DNA of 64,000 bases. Source: JABDBE01 sp963832245. GTDB lineage: Bacteria > Acidobacteriota > Terriglobia > Terriglobales > Acidobacteriaceae. Numbering within the stretch: position 1 is the stretch's first letter; every line of letters starts with the position of its first letter. The stretch lies in assembly GCA_963832245.1 (NCBI GenBank), contig CAWHTG010000002.1, forward strand, positions 310,001-374,000. Direction: 5' to 3'. The notes under the pieces were generated by a model that had not been told where the DNA came from, ran no database searches, and was given only the letters and a program-made list of their open reading frames with translations. Both the position numbers and the translations under genes were made by a program. Shown here piece after piece: positions 27,701 through 36,510 of this stretch.

Positions 27701-28782
27701 AGTGGATCCAGACTCCGCAGTTGCGCCGGCGTGATCGTGGCGATCCCGCCATTTACATTTGCGTATTGGATCAGACCCTGGCAGAGACTTGGTGTCGGAA
27801 TCGTGCGGACGGTACTCTGCTGCTCACGCTCGCGCGTGCCCTCATAATTAGCGAAGAAAAACAACCGGTCTTTCTTAATGGGACCGCCCACGGATACGCC
27901 GAAAATGTTTCGCAGCAGCTTGTCTGGCTGATTGGGCTGGCCGGTGGCGAGTTCCGCCTGCTTGACAAAATAATCGTTGGCGCTGGTGATGGTGTTGCGA
28001 TGATACTCGTACAGAGATCCGTGGAAGGTGTTGGTTCCGGTCTTGGTTATCAGCGCAACTTGCGCGCCCGATCCTTCACCTTGATCGGCATTGTAGTTGC
28101 TGGTGGTAACGCGGAATTCCTGAACCGAATCCAGCGTCACGGGCAACACGGAAGTAAACGCGTAGCCGCTCGACTGGTCATTCACGTCCACGCCGTCGAG
28201 AGTAATGTTGCTCTGGTCGCTACGCGCGCCGTTGACCGAGCCGTTGCGTGTATCTTGATCTTTGTCAATATCGGGCCGGTTGCCGGTATAAGCAACGCCG
28301 GCCTGCAAGCTCAGCAGGTCGGGAACATTGCGGCCCTCGAGTGGAATCTGTCGCACCTGGTTTTGGTCGAACGAATTTCCCAGAGAAGCGTCCACCGTAT
28401 TCAATACGGGGACTTCTCCAGTGACAGTGACGACTTCGTTGGCACGGCCCAGCTTGAGTCGTACGTTTGCCGTGGCTGGAGTATTCACCAGCAGTTGCAA
28501 TCCGGTTTGTTCATAGCGCTCGAAACCCGCAGTGGTTACTGTCAGCGAATACGTGCCAGGGGGAAGAAAAAGAAACTGGTAGTCTCCCTGGATACTGGTA
28601 GTGACGGTTCTCTTCGTATTCGACTCCGTGTTTTCAAGCGTGACCGTAGCGCCCGACACGACGCTACCGCTGGGATCGGTGACCGTGCCTCGTAGCGAGG
28701 TGGATGAAGTTTGGGAAAGGACAAAGCTCGTCAATATCACTGAGAGTGTGAGCAGAAAGACAAAGGGCGTGCGGAGCTTCAT
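24787..28782 (-). CDS. TonB-dependent outer-membrane receptor, Oar-like, with carboxypeptidase-regulatory domain
   Basis: This is a large outer-membrane beta-barrel typical of acidobacterial receptors. From the chosen ATG at 28782, preceded by a GGGAGG ribosome binding site, it has a Sec signal (TPFVFLLTLSVILTSFVLSQ), a CarboxypepD_reg-like domain (LRGTVTDPSGSVVSGATVTL), a TonB plug (DGVDVNDQSSGYAFTSVLPV) and a barrel ending in the aromatic terminus MQFALRYEF. It is 1331 residues; an upstream in-frame start at 28956 would add 58 residues without homology. No sugar-specific gene is adjacent; the following permease suggests a peptide or amino-acid-related substrate, which is inference. Confidence 0.92.
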   Translation of the reverse strand: MKLRTPFVFLLTLSVILTSFVLSQTSSTSLRGTVTDPSGSVVSGATVTLENTESNTKRTVTTSIQGDYQFLFLPPGTYSLTVTTAGFERYEQTGLQLLVNTPATANVRLKLGRANEVVTVTGEVPVLNTVDASLGNSFDQNQVRQIPLEGRNVPDLLSLQAGVAYTGNRPDIDKDQDTRNGSVNGARSDQSNITLDGVDVNDQSSGYAFTSVLPVTLDSVQEFRVTTSNYNADQGEGSGAQVALITKTGTNTFHGSLYEYHRNTITSANDYFVKQAELATGQPNQPDKLLRNIFGVSVGGPIKKDRLFFFANYEGTREREQQSTVRTIPTPSLCQGLIQYANVNGGIATITPAQLRSLDPLGRGINSAIENASHTGYFDKTFCTGQFVTNDPSVGDGLNYSGFRFRAPVSLDNNAFIARLDYHLTADGKHTVFWRGALQNIFNPQAPFLPGAPPEQTLTDHSKGFVVGYTAVLTPTVVNTFHWGFTRQSTGIVGNSNQEWNEFYGLDQGIFYTHNAQTPVHNLLDDFSWTKGKHTLQFGTNVGFARDPRLSLEHSYSLGKGATNWMSPTGFANTGGYLDPANGGFPEPSSSSQYDYPVLGLLGMISDVVGNYNYNKSGDVLAPGTPIKRDYGLNWYEFYGQDAWRVKPNLTVTYGLRWSLFPPPWEVNGLQASPTCVAAVNPVTGCPAGSANLGSEFNQNVSNMLNGTGYSGTPLVSFILGGPANNGPGFYNFSKSDLSPRFSFAYSPRPEGGWLRTLAGDNDKTVIRGGFSRVYDRAGMELLSTFDANAPGGLAATVQNPCCSPAYFPFPGQGGVPGSPYDNAAGVPRITNINKIPTVNQFGDVFFEPAPPGAFPQTPPPFGQAITWGVDQSLKTPYAWAFDFSVARELPQRFSLQVSYVGRLGRHLLTQRDLRQPLDLVDPKSGIDYFAAATRLSQLARQGVTASQVTDKMVGPTAAFWHDMLPPLQPGATMFTSFSGLSFPNLVQAVYDLYYDPFLSYVGNEVVGLGDIDIYGGLGDNSGNGNVYYFKSPKCPPPSPLGCPGNMLNEQATSMYGWSSIGNSNYNALQASLRKQLGSGIQFDLNYTYSKSIDLTSNATRLGFSSSVNVGAPGSRLVNAFDPAGRRAVSDFDTTHQINADWIAELPFGRGKRIGGDASGLVNGFIGGWQLSGLMRWTSGFPFTVDNGNFWPTDWDEQGIANLLVRPTTGHFKQPDGSVSVFSSPSTAFNDFAHPFPGQSGSRNVVRGDGYVGVDMALAKRWQMPWEHQSLQFRWEVFNVFNQVRFNALSGLGTQACACIASLQQVPNTFGNYTGLLTQPRVMQFALRYEF

Positions 28783-29424
28783 AGGAACCTCCCGCATGGA
28801 ATCTTGAATTGTGAATTTTGTGCGTGACGACTCCGTCGGTGAACTGATAAATATTCGCCAACATAATACTCTCCTCTTTGTTTGCAAACTTGTCTCCCCG
28901 CGACGGGAACTTGTCCAGGAGTGACATCGGCGTAATTTGGCTCTGCTTGTCGGCACTTCGTGATGTAAGATTGCTGGTTTCTCTGCCGATCAAATGGCGA
29001 TCAAAGAAAAGAACTGCTGGCTGGAGGCGATAACGGTTCCGGCCGCGAACGATCTGGAGTCTCTCCAATGCATTCACTTCTGCGTTCAAGGAACTGGAAC
29101 CCATCCCTCAATTCAAGGCCACAGCCAAGCTCAGCGAATTCCTGGAAGAGCGATTCTCCCAGTCGTTCTGGCGTCTCGGGCGGTTACGGCCGGGCCGCCC
29201 CCCTTTTTCGAGTAGCGAGCGTTGCGCGGAGGACCCACGCTTCCCGGATTGACTTCCCTCAAGCCCGTTTCTTGCCATCTGGCGGCACGACCATCAGCGA
29301 TCGCCCCCGCACAGATCCGTACTTGCGTTACAGCGCGTTCTTCGGGTTGCAGCACTGTCGGTGAGCTGGAAGACGCATTTTCCGTAAGAGGTTATAGATT
29401 CCGACGGCAGCTGAGAGCGATACA
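28783..29424. other. 640-bp intergenic stretch upstream of the TonB receptor
   Basis: It probably contains the receptor promoter (not located). On the + strand a start-less frame around 29035-29215 reads with protein-like composition (AFTSAFKELEPIPQFKATAK, LSEFLEERF) and may be the relic of an unidentified gene. Nothing else is supported. Confidence 0.35.
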
Positions 29425-30162
29425 TTATTGTGCGTTAACCCAGCTATCCGAGCCCGTCAGTTTCGCGGCCACATTTGTGAAGGTGATGTTCACCGGCTTG
29501 CCGTCCGCCGTCCCGCGGTGATCCGTTGACACAAGGAGAGGACCGGCTTTCTTGTAACCCGCCCAACTTACGATGGTGACCTTGATCACCGGTTTTTGGG
29601 ACACACCGTGGCGAAATAGCAATTCCTCCACCCGGTCGTCGGGCCCGACGTATAGGTCCCAGGTGTCGCCCGGCGTATAGCCACCCGCCGAGGGATACTT
29701 CACCGACACCAGCCTGGCGGAACCCTTTCCCAGCGGCAGTTTTTGCGTGCCTTTGTCTTGCACGTCGGCGCCAGTGTCCCAGCAGGTATGGAACGGGAAG
29801 ATCAGCCAATACTGATCGTTGACGAAGCCCGGATCGATTTCATTTTGCACGTTGTCAGGCTGGCTGCTGAGCTGCGAACGTACGTACGTAACCTTCACCG
29901 GGTTGCCTGCCTTATCTTTTCCTTCGTATGTGATACGGTCGGTTTTGGGCTCCCAGACCCAGCTCCGCGAGAGTTTGAGTCCAGGACGGTCTACGTTGAA
30001 GGTGTAGCGGATCGCATCAACTTGCCCCCACGAATCCAGACCATAGGCCTTTGCCATTCTTTCCGCGGCTGGCGGACAATTCTGAGCCCAAGTGGCCGAA
30101 GCCAGAAGCAGCGCACCAAAAACCAGAAAACCAATCTTTATAATACGGCTGGAATTTGTCAT
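29425..30162 (-). CDS. Secreted protein of unknown function
   Basis: The 245-residue product starts at ATG 30162 behind GAGAGGGAC. It has a Sec signal (IGFLVFGALLLASATWAQ) and a mature domain of mostly antiparallel strands with amphipathic repeats: VDAIRYTFNVDRPGLKLSRS, RITYEGKDKAGNPVKVTYVR, TWDLYVGPDDRVEELLFRHG. This alternating pattern recalls LolA/LolB-like half-barrels that bind lipid, but that is only a shape analogy. It lies on the same strand as the TonB receptor, 640 bases apart. Confidence 0.75.
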   Translation of the reverse strand: MTNSSRIIKIGFLVFGALLLASATWAQNCPPAAERMAKAYGLDSWGQVDAIRYTFNVDRPGLKLSRSWVWEPKTDRITYEGKDKAGNPVKVTYVRSQLSSQPDNVQNEIDPGFVNDQYWLIFPFHTCWDTGADVQDKGTQKLPLGKGSARLVSVKYPSAGGYTPGDTWDLYVGPDDRVEELLFRHGVSQKPVIKVTIVSWAGYKKAGPLLVSTDHRGTADGKPVNITFTNVAAKLTGSDSWVNAQ

Positions 30163-30856
30163 GGAAAGTCCCTCTCTGGTGATCAGATGCTTCTTAGACG
30201 GCAGGGAAACACTTGGGGAGAAAGCAGCGGCGTTTGGGTCCAGTACACATGACCCAAGCCCGGCCTTTCCTCGTCCCGATTTGCTCGTCACCCTTAGGTG
30301 CATACTCGGGAGTTTTTACGCGACCTTCAAGATCGCCTTCCCGTGGGTTCTGCCCGTCTCACTGAGTTCCTGCGCCTCCCTTGCCTCGCTAGGAGACATC
30401 ATTTTTGCCAGTCTCGGCTTGAGCGAACCCTTTACGACGAGATCGGCGAGTTCGGCAAGGTCGGCCGCATTGCGCTTCATTATTACGAGGACAGCCCGGA
30501 TCGCAGCTTGATTTGCGGCCGACTCGTCAATCGATTGCACGGTTGTGGCGCTCCGACAGATTACCCTCTCATGGATGTTCACACCATGGGCGGCTAAGTC
30601 CCATAAGCCCTACTCGTCGAAGTGACGCCCACGTCATGAACTACCCGGAAATTATTCCGGGCCAGAAGTCGGCTTAGGGGAAATCGCCATTGATCTCTTC
30701 CAAGCGCGTTTCTGGATAAGTTCCGGTTTGCCGACAAACCGCACGCAGCCTCTTTTTCCCGCTTCCCAGAAGCCCGTTTCTGGACAGCGTTCGTTTCAAC
30801 GCGGCGGTCAACATGAGGCGCTTTTTTGAGCGCTGTGAATCGAGCGATGTAATTAT
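30163..30856. other. 690-bp stretch with an oxidoreductase remnant
   Basis: It holds the quinone-oxidoreductase fragment at 30316-30582. GGCCAGAAGTCGGCTT, near 30658, is shared with a site near 35565. No other gene is seen. Confidence 0.45.
30316..30582 (-). pseudogene. C-terminal remnant of a zinc-type NAD(P)H:quinone oxidoreductase
   Basis: The frame reads AADLAELADLVVKGSLKPRL, MMSPSEAREAQELSETGRTH and GKAILKVA, which is the conserved tail of the MDR quinone-oxidoreductase/zinc-alcohol-dehydrogenase family (normally about 310-330 residues). The Rossmann domain and the N-terminal half are missing, and upstream sequence loses the pattern before about 30520. It is a deletion remnant, not a gene in its own right. 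Confidence 0.65.
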
Positions 30857-31348
30857 CTAGACAAGGGCCTGCCGGAGATATCCTGCTACGTCGCTAACGA
30901 AGCGATGCACCGACACCTCTGCGATGCGGTGGCCGATGATCGCGTTCATGGTTTTTCCCAGGGCGCCGAAAGGTGGTTCGTACACGCCGGAGAAATCCAA
31001 CTGCGTTTCGGTTGAGGTCAGCGGGTACACGGAAAGCTCGCCCTTCATAAGCGGAAACATTCGCGGCATAGTCGCGGCCTCCCATTCCAGCAGCAAACGC
31101 GTCGTGGGAGTTGACGTGGCATCAACGATCTTTTCCTCTATGTTTTTGACAGAAATATTGATGTCGGTCTTCACCCCAACACCGCCAAAGTCGACGTGAA
31201 GTTCAGCGGCAATTGATTGCGCCCGGGAAGCAGCCGCCTTCGTTGCCGACTGGAATACAGTGAGTGCGTTCTGCCTCAAGGCATCGCGGACGCGCTCGTA
31301 GGGCCGGTTCACATAGTCGTAGCTGCGAATCTCACGTCCCGTACTCAT
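30857..31348 (-). CDS. SRPBCC-like small protein
   Basis: The 163-residue product starts at ATG 31348 (MSTGREIRSYDYVNRPYERV). It shows the START/SRPBCC pattern: an initial strand, a helix (VRDALRQNALTVFQSATKAA), a central beta-sheet (RLLLEWEAATMPRMFPLMKG, LSVYPLTSTETQLDFSGVYE) and a long C-terminal helix (VSVHRFVSDVAGYLRQAL). These folds bind hydrophobic ligands. There is no signal peptide. The 20 residues upstream in frame look non-coding. The function is unknown; it is divergent from the sdh operon. Confidence 0.65.
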   Translation of the reverse strand: MSTGREIRSYDYVNRPYERVRDALRQNALTVFQSATKAAASRAQSIAAELHVDFGGVGVKTDINISVKNIEEKIVDATSTPTTRLLLEWEAATMPRMFPLMKGELSVYPLTSTETQLDFSGVYEPPFGALGKTMNAIIGHRIAEVSVHRFVSDVAGYLRQALV

Positions 31349-31594
31349 CGTTCCGTCCAGCCGGTCCGCAATCAACCTGGTGGTCACGAAAACTGTACCA
31401 TAACGCACTCGTACCGGAGGTCGCGTGCGGCGTCCATGCTCCCGGGTTCATCGTTGCTCCACCGCTTGCGTGAGGCATCGTTTCCGAAAACAATCACGAT
31501 GAATTTCCCTGTATCATGGCTACCGTATTCAATGGCAATGAGGCTGGCGCTTGATAGCGGATGCAAGGTCAGCACGAACGCGTGAGGAGGCTCA

Positions 31595-32374
31595 ATGTCT
31601 CAGATTGACGTCCCATTGTCGCGTGCGGGTTTCGGACAAACGCGGCGAACCGACAATTGGTGGGTACAGCCGCTGGTTGTGTTTCTTGGTTTGTCGGCGT
31701 TTATCGTTTACTCAACGTGGGCTGCGCTGCAGGGGCAGCATTTCAGGTTCGGACCATATCTCTCACCGTTCTATTCGCCCGAATTGTTTGGCCCCGCTCA
31801 TGAGGGTTGGTTTGGTCCACACCCAAGCTGGATGCCTGTTTGGGTCACGGGAGCGGTGCTCATTCTGTGGGCGCCGGGTGGCTTTCGAGTGACGTGCTAC
31901 TACTATCGCGGGGCGTATTACAAGGCTTTTTGGGCGGATCCGCCCTCCTGCACCGTGGGCGAGCCGCGGAAGACATATCTCGGCGAACGATCGTTTCCTT
32001 TGATCCTGCAGAACGTCCACCGGTATTTTTTCTATCTCGCACTCGTATTTCTCATTATTCTTGCGCGCGACGTGTGGGATGCGTTCTGGTTCGACGGCCG
32101 GTTTGGCGTCGGCGTCGGTACTCTGGTCTTGTTGACGAACCTCGTCCTGCTAACCTCCTACACTCTGGGATGCCATTCCTTTCGTCATCTGGTGGGCGGT
32201 TTTCGCGATCGGTTGGCGGGGGCGCCGGCCCGCAAGCGAGTTTACGATTGCGCCAGTTGCTTGAACCGGCGCCACATGCTGTTTGCCTGGTGCAGCCTCT
32301 TTTCGGTAGCGTTTTCGGATGTGTATGTGCGGATGTGCTCGATGGGTATCTGGACGGATTGGAGGATCGTCTAG
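31595..32374 (+). CDS. sdhC: Succinate dehydrogenase/fumarate reductase membrane subunit
   Basis: This is the membrane anchor of a respiratory complex II. It has five predicted helices: PLVVFLGLSAFIVYSTWAAL, WMPVWVTGAVLILWAPGG, HRYFFYLALVFLIILARDVW, TLVLLTNLVLLTSYTLGCHS and HMLFAWCSLFSVAFSDVYV. His residues near helix ends (QNVHRYFF, CHSFRHL, RRHMLF) could bind heme. One 259-residue anchor with no separate SdhD suggests a single-subunit anchor type known from menaquinone-using bacteria. GAGGAGG precedes the ATG. The stop overlaps the flavoprotein start (TAGTG), and the order C-A-B is a standard operon. Confidence 0.85.
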   Translation: MSQIDVPLSRAGFGQTRRTDNWWVQPLVVFLGLSAFIVYSTWAALQGQHFRFGPYLSPFYSPELFGPAHEGWFGPHPSWMPVWVTGAVLILWAPGGFRVTCYYYRGAYYKAFWADPPSCTVGEPRKTYLGERSFPLILQNVHRYFFYLALVFLIILARDVWDAFWFDGRFGVGVGTLVLLTNLVLLTSYTLGCHSFRHLVGGFRDRLAGAPARKRVYDCASCLNRRHMLFAWCSLFSVAFSDVYVRMCSMGIWTDWRIV

Positions 32375-34185
32375 TGGGCGAGTACGTCACGCATGAGCAT
32401 GACGTTCTGATCATTGGAGCCGGGGGGGCCGGTTTGCGGGCTGCCATCGAGGCCTCGGCCGCCGGTGTAAAGGTGGCGGTCATTTCGAAATCTCTTCTTG
32501 GCAAAGCACACACCGTCATGGCCGAGGGCGGCATAGCCGCGGCGATGGGAAATGTGGACGACCGGGACAGCTGGCGCGTTCACTTTGCCGACACCATGCG
32601 CGGCGGCCAATATCTGAGTAACTGGCGGATGGCGGAACTGCATGCCAAGGAGGCTCCGGCATGCGTGCGCGAACTGGAGGCCTGGGGCGCACTTTTTGAT
32701 CGCACCAGCGACGGCCGAATTCTGCAGCGGAATTTCGGCGGCCATCGGTATCCTCGGCTTGCCCACGTGGGCGACCGTACCGGCCTGGAAATGATCCGCA
32801 CTCTGCAAGATCATGGAATCCATCTGGGGCTCGACGTTTTCATGGAACACACCGTCGTCACGCTGTTGAAGGACGGCAGCCGCATCGCAGGCGCGTTTGG
32901 ATACGACCGTGAGCGCGGGCGATTTCACCTGTTCCGTGCCAAAGCCGTAGTGCTGGCGACCGGAGGAATTGGAAGGGCTTACAAAATCACCAGCAACAGT
33001 TGGGAATATACGGGCGATGGCCATTCGCTCGCCTACCATGCCGGTGCGGCACTGATGGATATGGAATTTGTGCAGTTTCACCCTACGGGAATGATTTGGC
33101 CACCCAGCGTGCGCGGCATTCTGGTCACGGAAGGAGTGCGCGGCGAGGGAGGAGTGCTGCGTAATCGGAATGGCGAGAGATTCATGTTCAAAGATATTCC
33201 GCCGTTGTACACCAACCAGACCGCCGATACGGAAGAAGAAGGATGGCGGTACACGCAGGGGGATAAGAACGCGAGACGCCCGCCTGAGTTGCTGACCCGC
33301 GATCACGTGGCCCGCTGCATCCGGCAGGAGGTTCGAGAAGGGCGGGGCAGTCCTCACGGCGGTGTGCTCCTGGACATTGCGTGGATCAAGGAGAGAATTC
33401 CGAACGCGGCCGAGCATATAAAGAAGAAGCTGCCCAGCATGTATCACCAGTTCAAGCAGCTTGCCGACATTGACATTACCCAGGAGCCGATGGAAGTGGG
33501 TCCCACGACCCACTACATGATGGGAGGTGTCAAGGTGGACGCTGATTCCCAAATGTCGGACGTGGCAGGCCTGTTTGCAGCGGGAGAGTGCGCGGCTGGT
33601 CTGCATGGCGCCAACCGGCTCGGCGGGAATTCACTTTCCGATTTGTTAGTCTTCGGGAAGCGAGCCGGAGAGTACGCCGCGGCCTATGCCAAGGAGAACT
33701 CGCTGGGCGCGGTGAACAGGGATGAACTCGGATCAGCGGAAAAATGGGCGCTGCAGCCCTTCGAGCGCAAGGGCTCCGACAATCCGTACGCCGTACAACA
33801 TACATTGCAGGACGTGATGCAGGAACTGGTGGGGATTGTGCGTCAGGAACAGGAGATGCGACAAGCGCTCGAGCGCATTCGAGAATTGAGAGCTGCCAGT
33901 GAGCGGGTCAGCGTGCAGGGAAACCGGGAATACAATTCGGGCTGGCATACGGCGCTTGACTTGCACTGCCTGCTGACCGTATCAGAAATTGTTACCCGGA
34001 CAGCGCTGGATCGGAAAGAAAGCCGCGGTGCGCATTTCCGCGATGATTTCCCCGCCAAGGACAAGCAGTACGATGGCTTCAACATCGTGGTGCGAAAAGG
34101 CGCGGGAGGAGAAATGCAGCTCATACACGAACCTATCCCCCCGATGCGAGAGGATCTGCAGCAAATCATCCAGGAGATGAAGTAA
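32374..34185 (+). CDS. sdhA: Succinate dehydrogenase/fumarate reductase flavoprotein subunit
   Basis: This is the catalytic FAD subunit that interconverts succinate and fumarate. The GTG start at 32374 overlaps the sdhC stop, with GGAGGA ten bases upstream; the longer open frame from 31807 overlaps sdhC and is not real. The N-terminus has the dinucleotide-binding motif DVLIIGAGGAGLRAA, the covalent-FAD His in KAHTVMAEGGIAAAM, FVQFHPTGMI, the active-site TEGVRGEGG and the C-terminal GANRLGGNSLSDLLVFG. The 603-residue length is normal. It is translationally coupled to both neighbours. Confidence 0.95.
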   Translation: MGEYVTHEHDVLIIGAGGAGLRAAIEASAAGVKVAVISKSLLGKAHTVMAEGGIAAAMGNVDDRDSWRVHFADTMRGGQYLSNWRMAELHAKEAPACVRELEAWGALFDRTSDGRILQRNFGGHRYPRLAHVGDRTGLEMIRTLQDHGIHLGLDVFMEHTVVTLLKDGSRIAGAFGYDRERGRFHLFRAKAVVLATGGIGRAYKITSNSWEYTGDGHSLAYHAGAALMDMEFVQFHPTGMIWPPSVRGILVTEGVRGEGGVLRNRNGERFMFKDIPPLYTNQTADTEEEGWRYTQGDKNARRPPELLTRDHVARCIRQEVREGRGSPHGGVLLDIAWIKERIPNAAEHIKKKLPSMYHQFKQLADIDITQEPMEVGPTTHYMMGGVKVDADSQMSDVAGLFAAGECAAGLHGANRLGGNSLSDLLVFGKRAGEYAAAYAKENSLGAVNRDELGSAEKWALQPFERKGSDNPYAVQHTLQDVMQELVGIVRQEQEMRQALERIRELRAASERVSVQGNREYNSGWHTALDLHCLLTVSEIVTRTALDRKESRGAHFRDDFPAKDKQYDGFNIVVRKGAGGEMQLIHEPIPPMREDLQQIIQEMK

Positions 34186-34934
34186 TGGCGACGGCCACGT
34201 TTCGGATCTGGCGCGGGGAAAAGGGCCAGGGGAAGTTCCAAGACTACCCTACAGAAGTCTCAGCGGGCATGGTGGTGCTCGACGCTGTGCATCAGATACA
34301 GGCGGAACAGGTCGGCGATCTTGCGGTTCGCTGGAACTGCAAGGCGGGGAAATGCGGCTCGTGCTCGGCCGAGATCAATGGCATGCCGAAACTGATGTGC
34401 ATGACGCGGCTGAACACGCTACCGCTGGATAGGCCCGTGACCGTCGAACCCATGAAGGCATTTCCGCACATCAAAGACCTGGTCACGGACGTATCTTGGA
34501 ATTACGAGGTAAAGAAGCGCATCCCGAAGTTCCAGCCGCGGCAGCCTGACGCGCCCGATGGCACGTGGCGCATTGCCCAGGAGGATGTCGAACGGGTGCA
34601 GGAGTTTCGAAAGTGCATCGAGTGCTATCTCTGCCAGGATGTCTGCCACGTCTTGCGCGACCATCACATGCACGAACAATTCATCGGCCCGCGATTTCTG
34701 GTGTATGCGGCCGCGCTCGAAATGCATCCGTTGGACGTAGGAGATCGCGTTGAAGATCTGAGAAAGCAATTCGGCATAGGTCTGTGCAACATCACCAAGT
34801 GCTGCACCAAAGTTTGTCCTGAAAGCATCACGATCACCGACAACGCGATCATCCCGCTCAAGGAACGCGTCGTGGACCGCTTCTTCGATCCGCTGTCGAA
34901 ACTGTTCCGGGTATTCAGCAATTCGAAAAGATAG
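34185..34934 (+). CDS. sdhB: Succinate dehydrogenase/fumarate reductase iron-sulfur subunit
   Basis: This is the electron-transfer subunit between the flavoprotein and the membrane quinone site. Residues about 45-70 carry the plant-ferredoxin-type [2Fe-2S] Cys set (WNCKAGKCGSCSAEINGMPK, LMC). The C-terminal half has two further Cys clusters, KCIECYLCQDVC and CNITKCCTKVCPE, for the [4Fe-4S] and [3Fe-4S] centres. The 249-residue length is typical. The ATG overlaps the sdhA stop (TAATG). Confidence 0.94.
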   Translation: MATATFRIWRGEKGQGKFQDYPTEVSAGMVVLDAVHQIQAEQVGDLAVRWNCKAGKCGSCSAEINGMPKLMCMTRLNTLPLDRPVTVEPMKAFPHIKDLVTDVSWNYEVKKRIPKFQPRQPDAPDGTWRIAQEDVERVQEFRKCIECYLCQDVCHVLRDHHMHEQFIGPRFLVYAAALEMHPLDVGDRVEDLRKQFGIGLCNITKCCTKVCPESITITDNAIIPLKERVVDRFFDPLSKLFRVFSNSKR

Positions 34935-34942
34935 GAGATGTT

Positions 34943-35473
34943 ATGCATTTCGAACTGAAATCCATTTCCGAGCAGAGTATTCCCGAAGCACTGGCGAAGG
35001 TCGAGCGATACAGACTATTGAATGAACCCAGCCTCGCGGAGAGCATTTGCCTCGACATTCTGGCCGTCGTGCCCAACCATCAGCAGGCGCTGATTTCGCT
35101 TTTGCTCGCGCGAACCGACCAATTCCACTCGCAGGTGCATGCGAAAGCCGCACAGGAGGTTCTCACACAAATTAAAGGCGACTACGAGCGAGCCTACTAC
35201 GAGGGCATCATCTGGGAGCGTCTGGGGAATGCGCGCATTCGTCACGGCGGCGCTGGAGCCGGCGTATCCGCATATCACGCTCTGCGGGAAGCAATGGAAC
35301 GTTATGAGAAAGCCATGAATTTTGCGATACCCGGAAACGACGATGCCATTCTGCGATGGAACACCTGTGCGCGCGTGATCATGCAGAATCCGGACATCCG
35401 GCCAGTCCCCGAGGGTGAGCCTGCACAGCCGTGGGAGCGCGACGAAGCCGGCTCCAGAATCGCAGACGCTTAG
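34943..35473 (+). CDS. Small helical TPR-like protein in the sdh operon
   Basis: The 176-residue product begins only nine bases after sdhB behind GGAGATGTT, so it is probably co-transcribed. It is almost all helix with TPR-like spacing: YRLLNEPSLAESICLDILAV, VPNHQQALISLLLARTDQ, then DYERAYYEGIIWERLGNARI and MERYEKAMNFAIPGNDDA. No cofactor motif or signal is present. A cytoplasmic assembly or accessory role for complex II is suggested by position only. Confidence 0.75.
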   Translation: MHFELKSISEQSIPEALAKVERYRLLNEPSLAESICLDILAVVPNHQQALISLLLARTDQFHSQVHAKAAQEVLTQIKGDYERAYYEGIIWERLGNARIRHGGAGAGVSAYHALREAMERYEKAMNFAIPGNDDAILRWNTCARVIMQNPDIRPVPEGEPAQPWERDEAGSRIADA

Positions 35474-35958
35474 CATCAGATGCGATTACATCACCGCGAT
35501 AGTCGAAGTGTGGACTCGGGCCTAGCTGAGCGTTGGAATGGATGACGGACATGCCGGAAGTTTCTTGGCCAGAAGTCGGCTTCTAGGAACTCAGCCGCCA
35601 AATGGTCGACGGGCGCTTCAAAGTCACGGGCTGTTCTGAAGTAATCCCGGGTGAGTTCGAGTATGACTCATATGTTCTGGATTCAGAGGCTCAGATTCCT
35701 TATCCGATGCTCCCCGTAAGTAGTTGACTCTGTAAACCCCATTTGGAAGCTATTGCAAGTTAATTGCAAGCAAACGGCACGCCACACTCTCAACTGAACG
35801 GATATCTCTCGGGCAGATGGACGGACCTGAGCCTTCAAGAGCCGTGGCCTTGGGCTGCTTCACGGTTTAGGATGGTTGGGTATGACCGAAACATGCGAAG
35901 CCTGGCTCGCTCAGGTTTAGGAAGCGGCCACAGGCTCTGCCACTCATCCATGTCCATG
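35474..35958. other. 480-bp stretch with a short gene tail and a paired TTGCAAG site
   Basis: A frame at 35588-35727 reads as a protein tail (MVDGRFKVTGCSEVIPGEFE, YDSYVLDSEAQIPY) and ends at TGA; it may be a remnant or a 41-codon ORF from ATG 35602. GGCCAGAAGTCGGCTT near 35565 repeats a site near 30658. ATTGCAAGTTAATTGCAAG lies at 35752-35770. No intact gene is supported. Confidence 0.4.
35752..35770 (+). repeat. Paired TTGCAAG motif inside the island
   Basis: ATTGCAAGTTAATTGCAAG, nearly the same as the doublet next to tRNA-Arg at 17702. It could mark an internal boundary between stacked insertions. Confidence 0.4.
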
Positions 35959-36510
35959 TTAATGGAGTGGAGCGGTCCCCGGGCGTTGCTCCCGATTTGT
36001 TCTCAGCCCAGAAGTCGAACGGCCAACCGCTTCTGGTGGCACGAGCAGAACAAGTCGCGCGGGAATGACTGCCGGCGAGGCTCCGACTACCCCATAGTGA
36101 GCGGCGATTTCTTGAACCGTCCAATCGGATTTTGCCATCGAAAGGGCTCCTGCCCTAGGGACCAGCAGAGCGGCGCCGAGCCAGGTCGCTTCTTCCTCGA
36201 CCTGCGGATCCCAATACCGCTGTCCGTTCGCGCTTATGATCGGGGTCGGCTCGTGTTCAAGGAGCGAATGCGAAACCTCGTGCGTCAAGTTGCTGGCTTG
36301 ACGATTCGGATGGTGATACTCGTTGTGAACGATAACAGGCGCCTGCCAGTTGCTCTCCTCGTCGCCGCTCACCTGAAGCCACGGAGCGAGTGCTCTCGAC
36401 GCGAACGGCTGGACGCGGAAAACATCGTCTCTAGCATGTGCCTGCTCGGGTGCGATGGCCTCTACGAACGAGGTCTCGTCGCGGTGAGCGAAGGTGGACG
36501 GATATTAGTC
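35959..36510 (-). pseudogene. ImmA/IrrE-family metallopeptidase, probably broken
   Basis: The frame contains the zinc-protease motif of the family, NLTHEVSHSLLEHEPTP (HEXXH), and the downstream EEEATWLGAALLVPRAG that carries the third ligand Glu, then the helical SDWTVQEIAAHYGV. Such proteins cleave phage-type repressors. The frame is open from a TAA near 36510 but has no ATG; the first usable start is GTG 36372, close to the active site. A separate 47-codon ORF from ATG 36652 may be its displaced N-terminus. After AAHYGV the family pattern is lost. It is probably a frameshifted gene. Confidence 0.55.

Noticed and set aside
27661..28695. A 344-codon plus-strand frame
   Set aside because: It is a shadow of the TonB receptor on the minus strand.
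31807..34185. A 792-codon frame that fuses sequence under sdhC with sdhA
   Set aside because: The first 190 codons overlap sdhC in another frame and have no protein pattern; the real sdhA start is GTG 32374.
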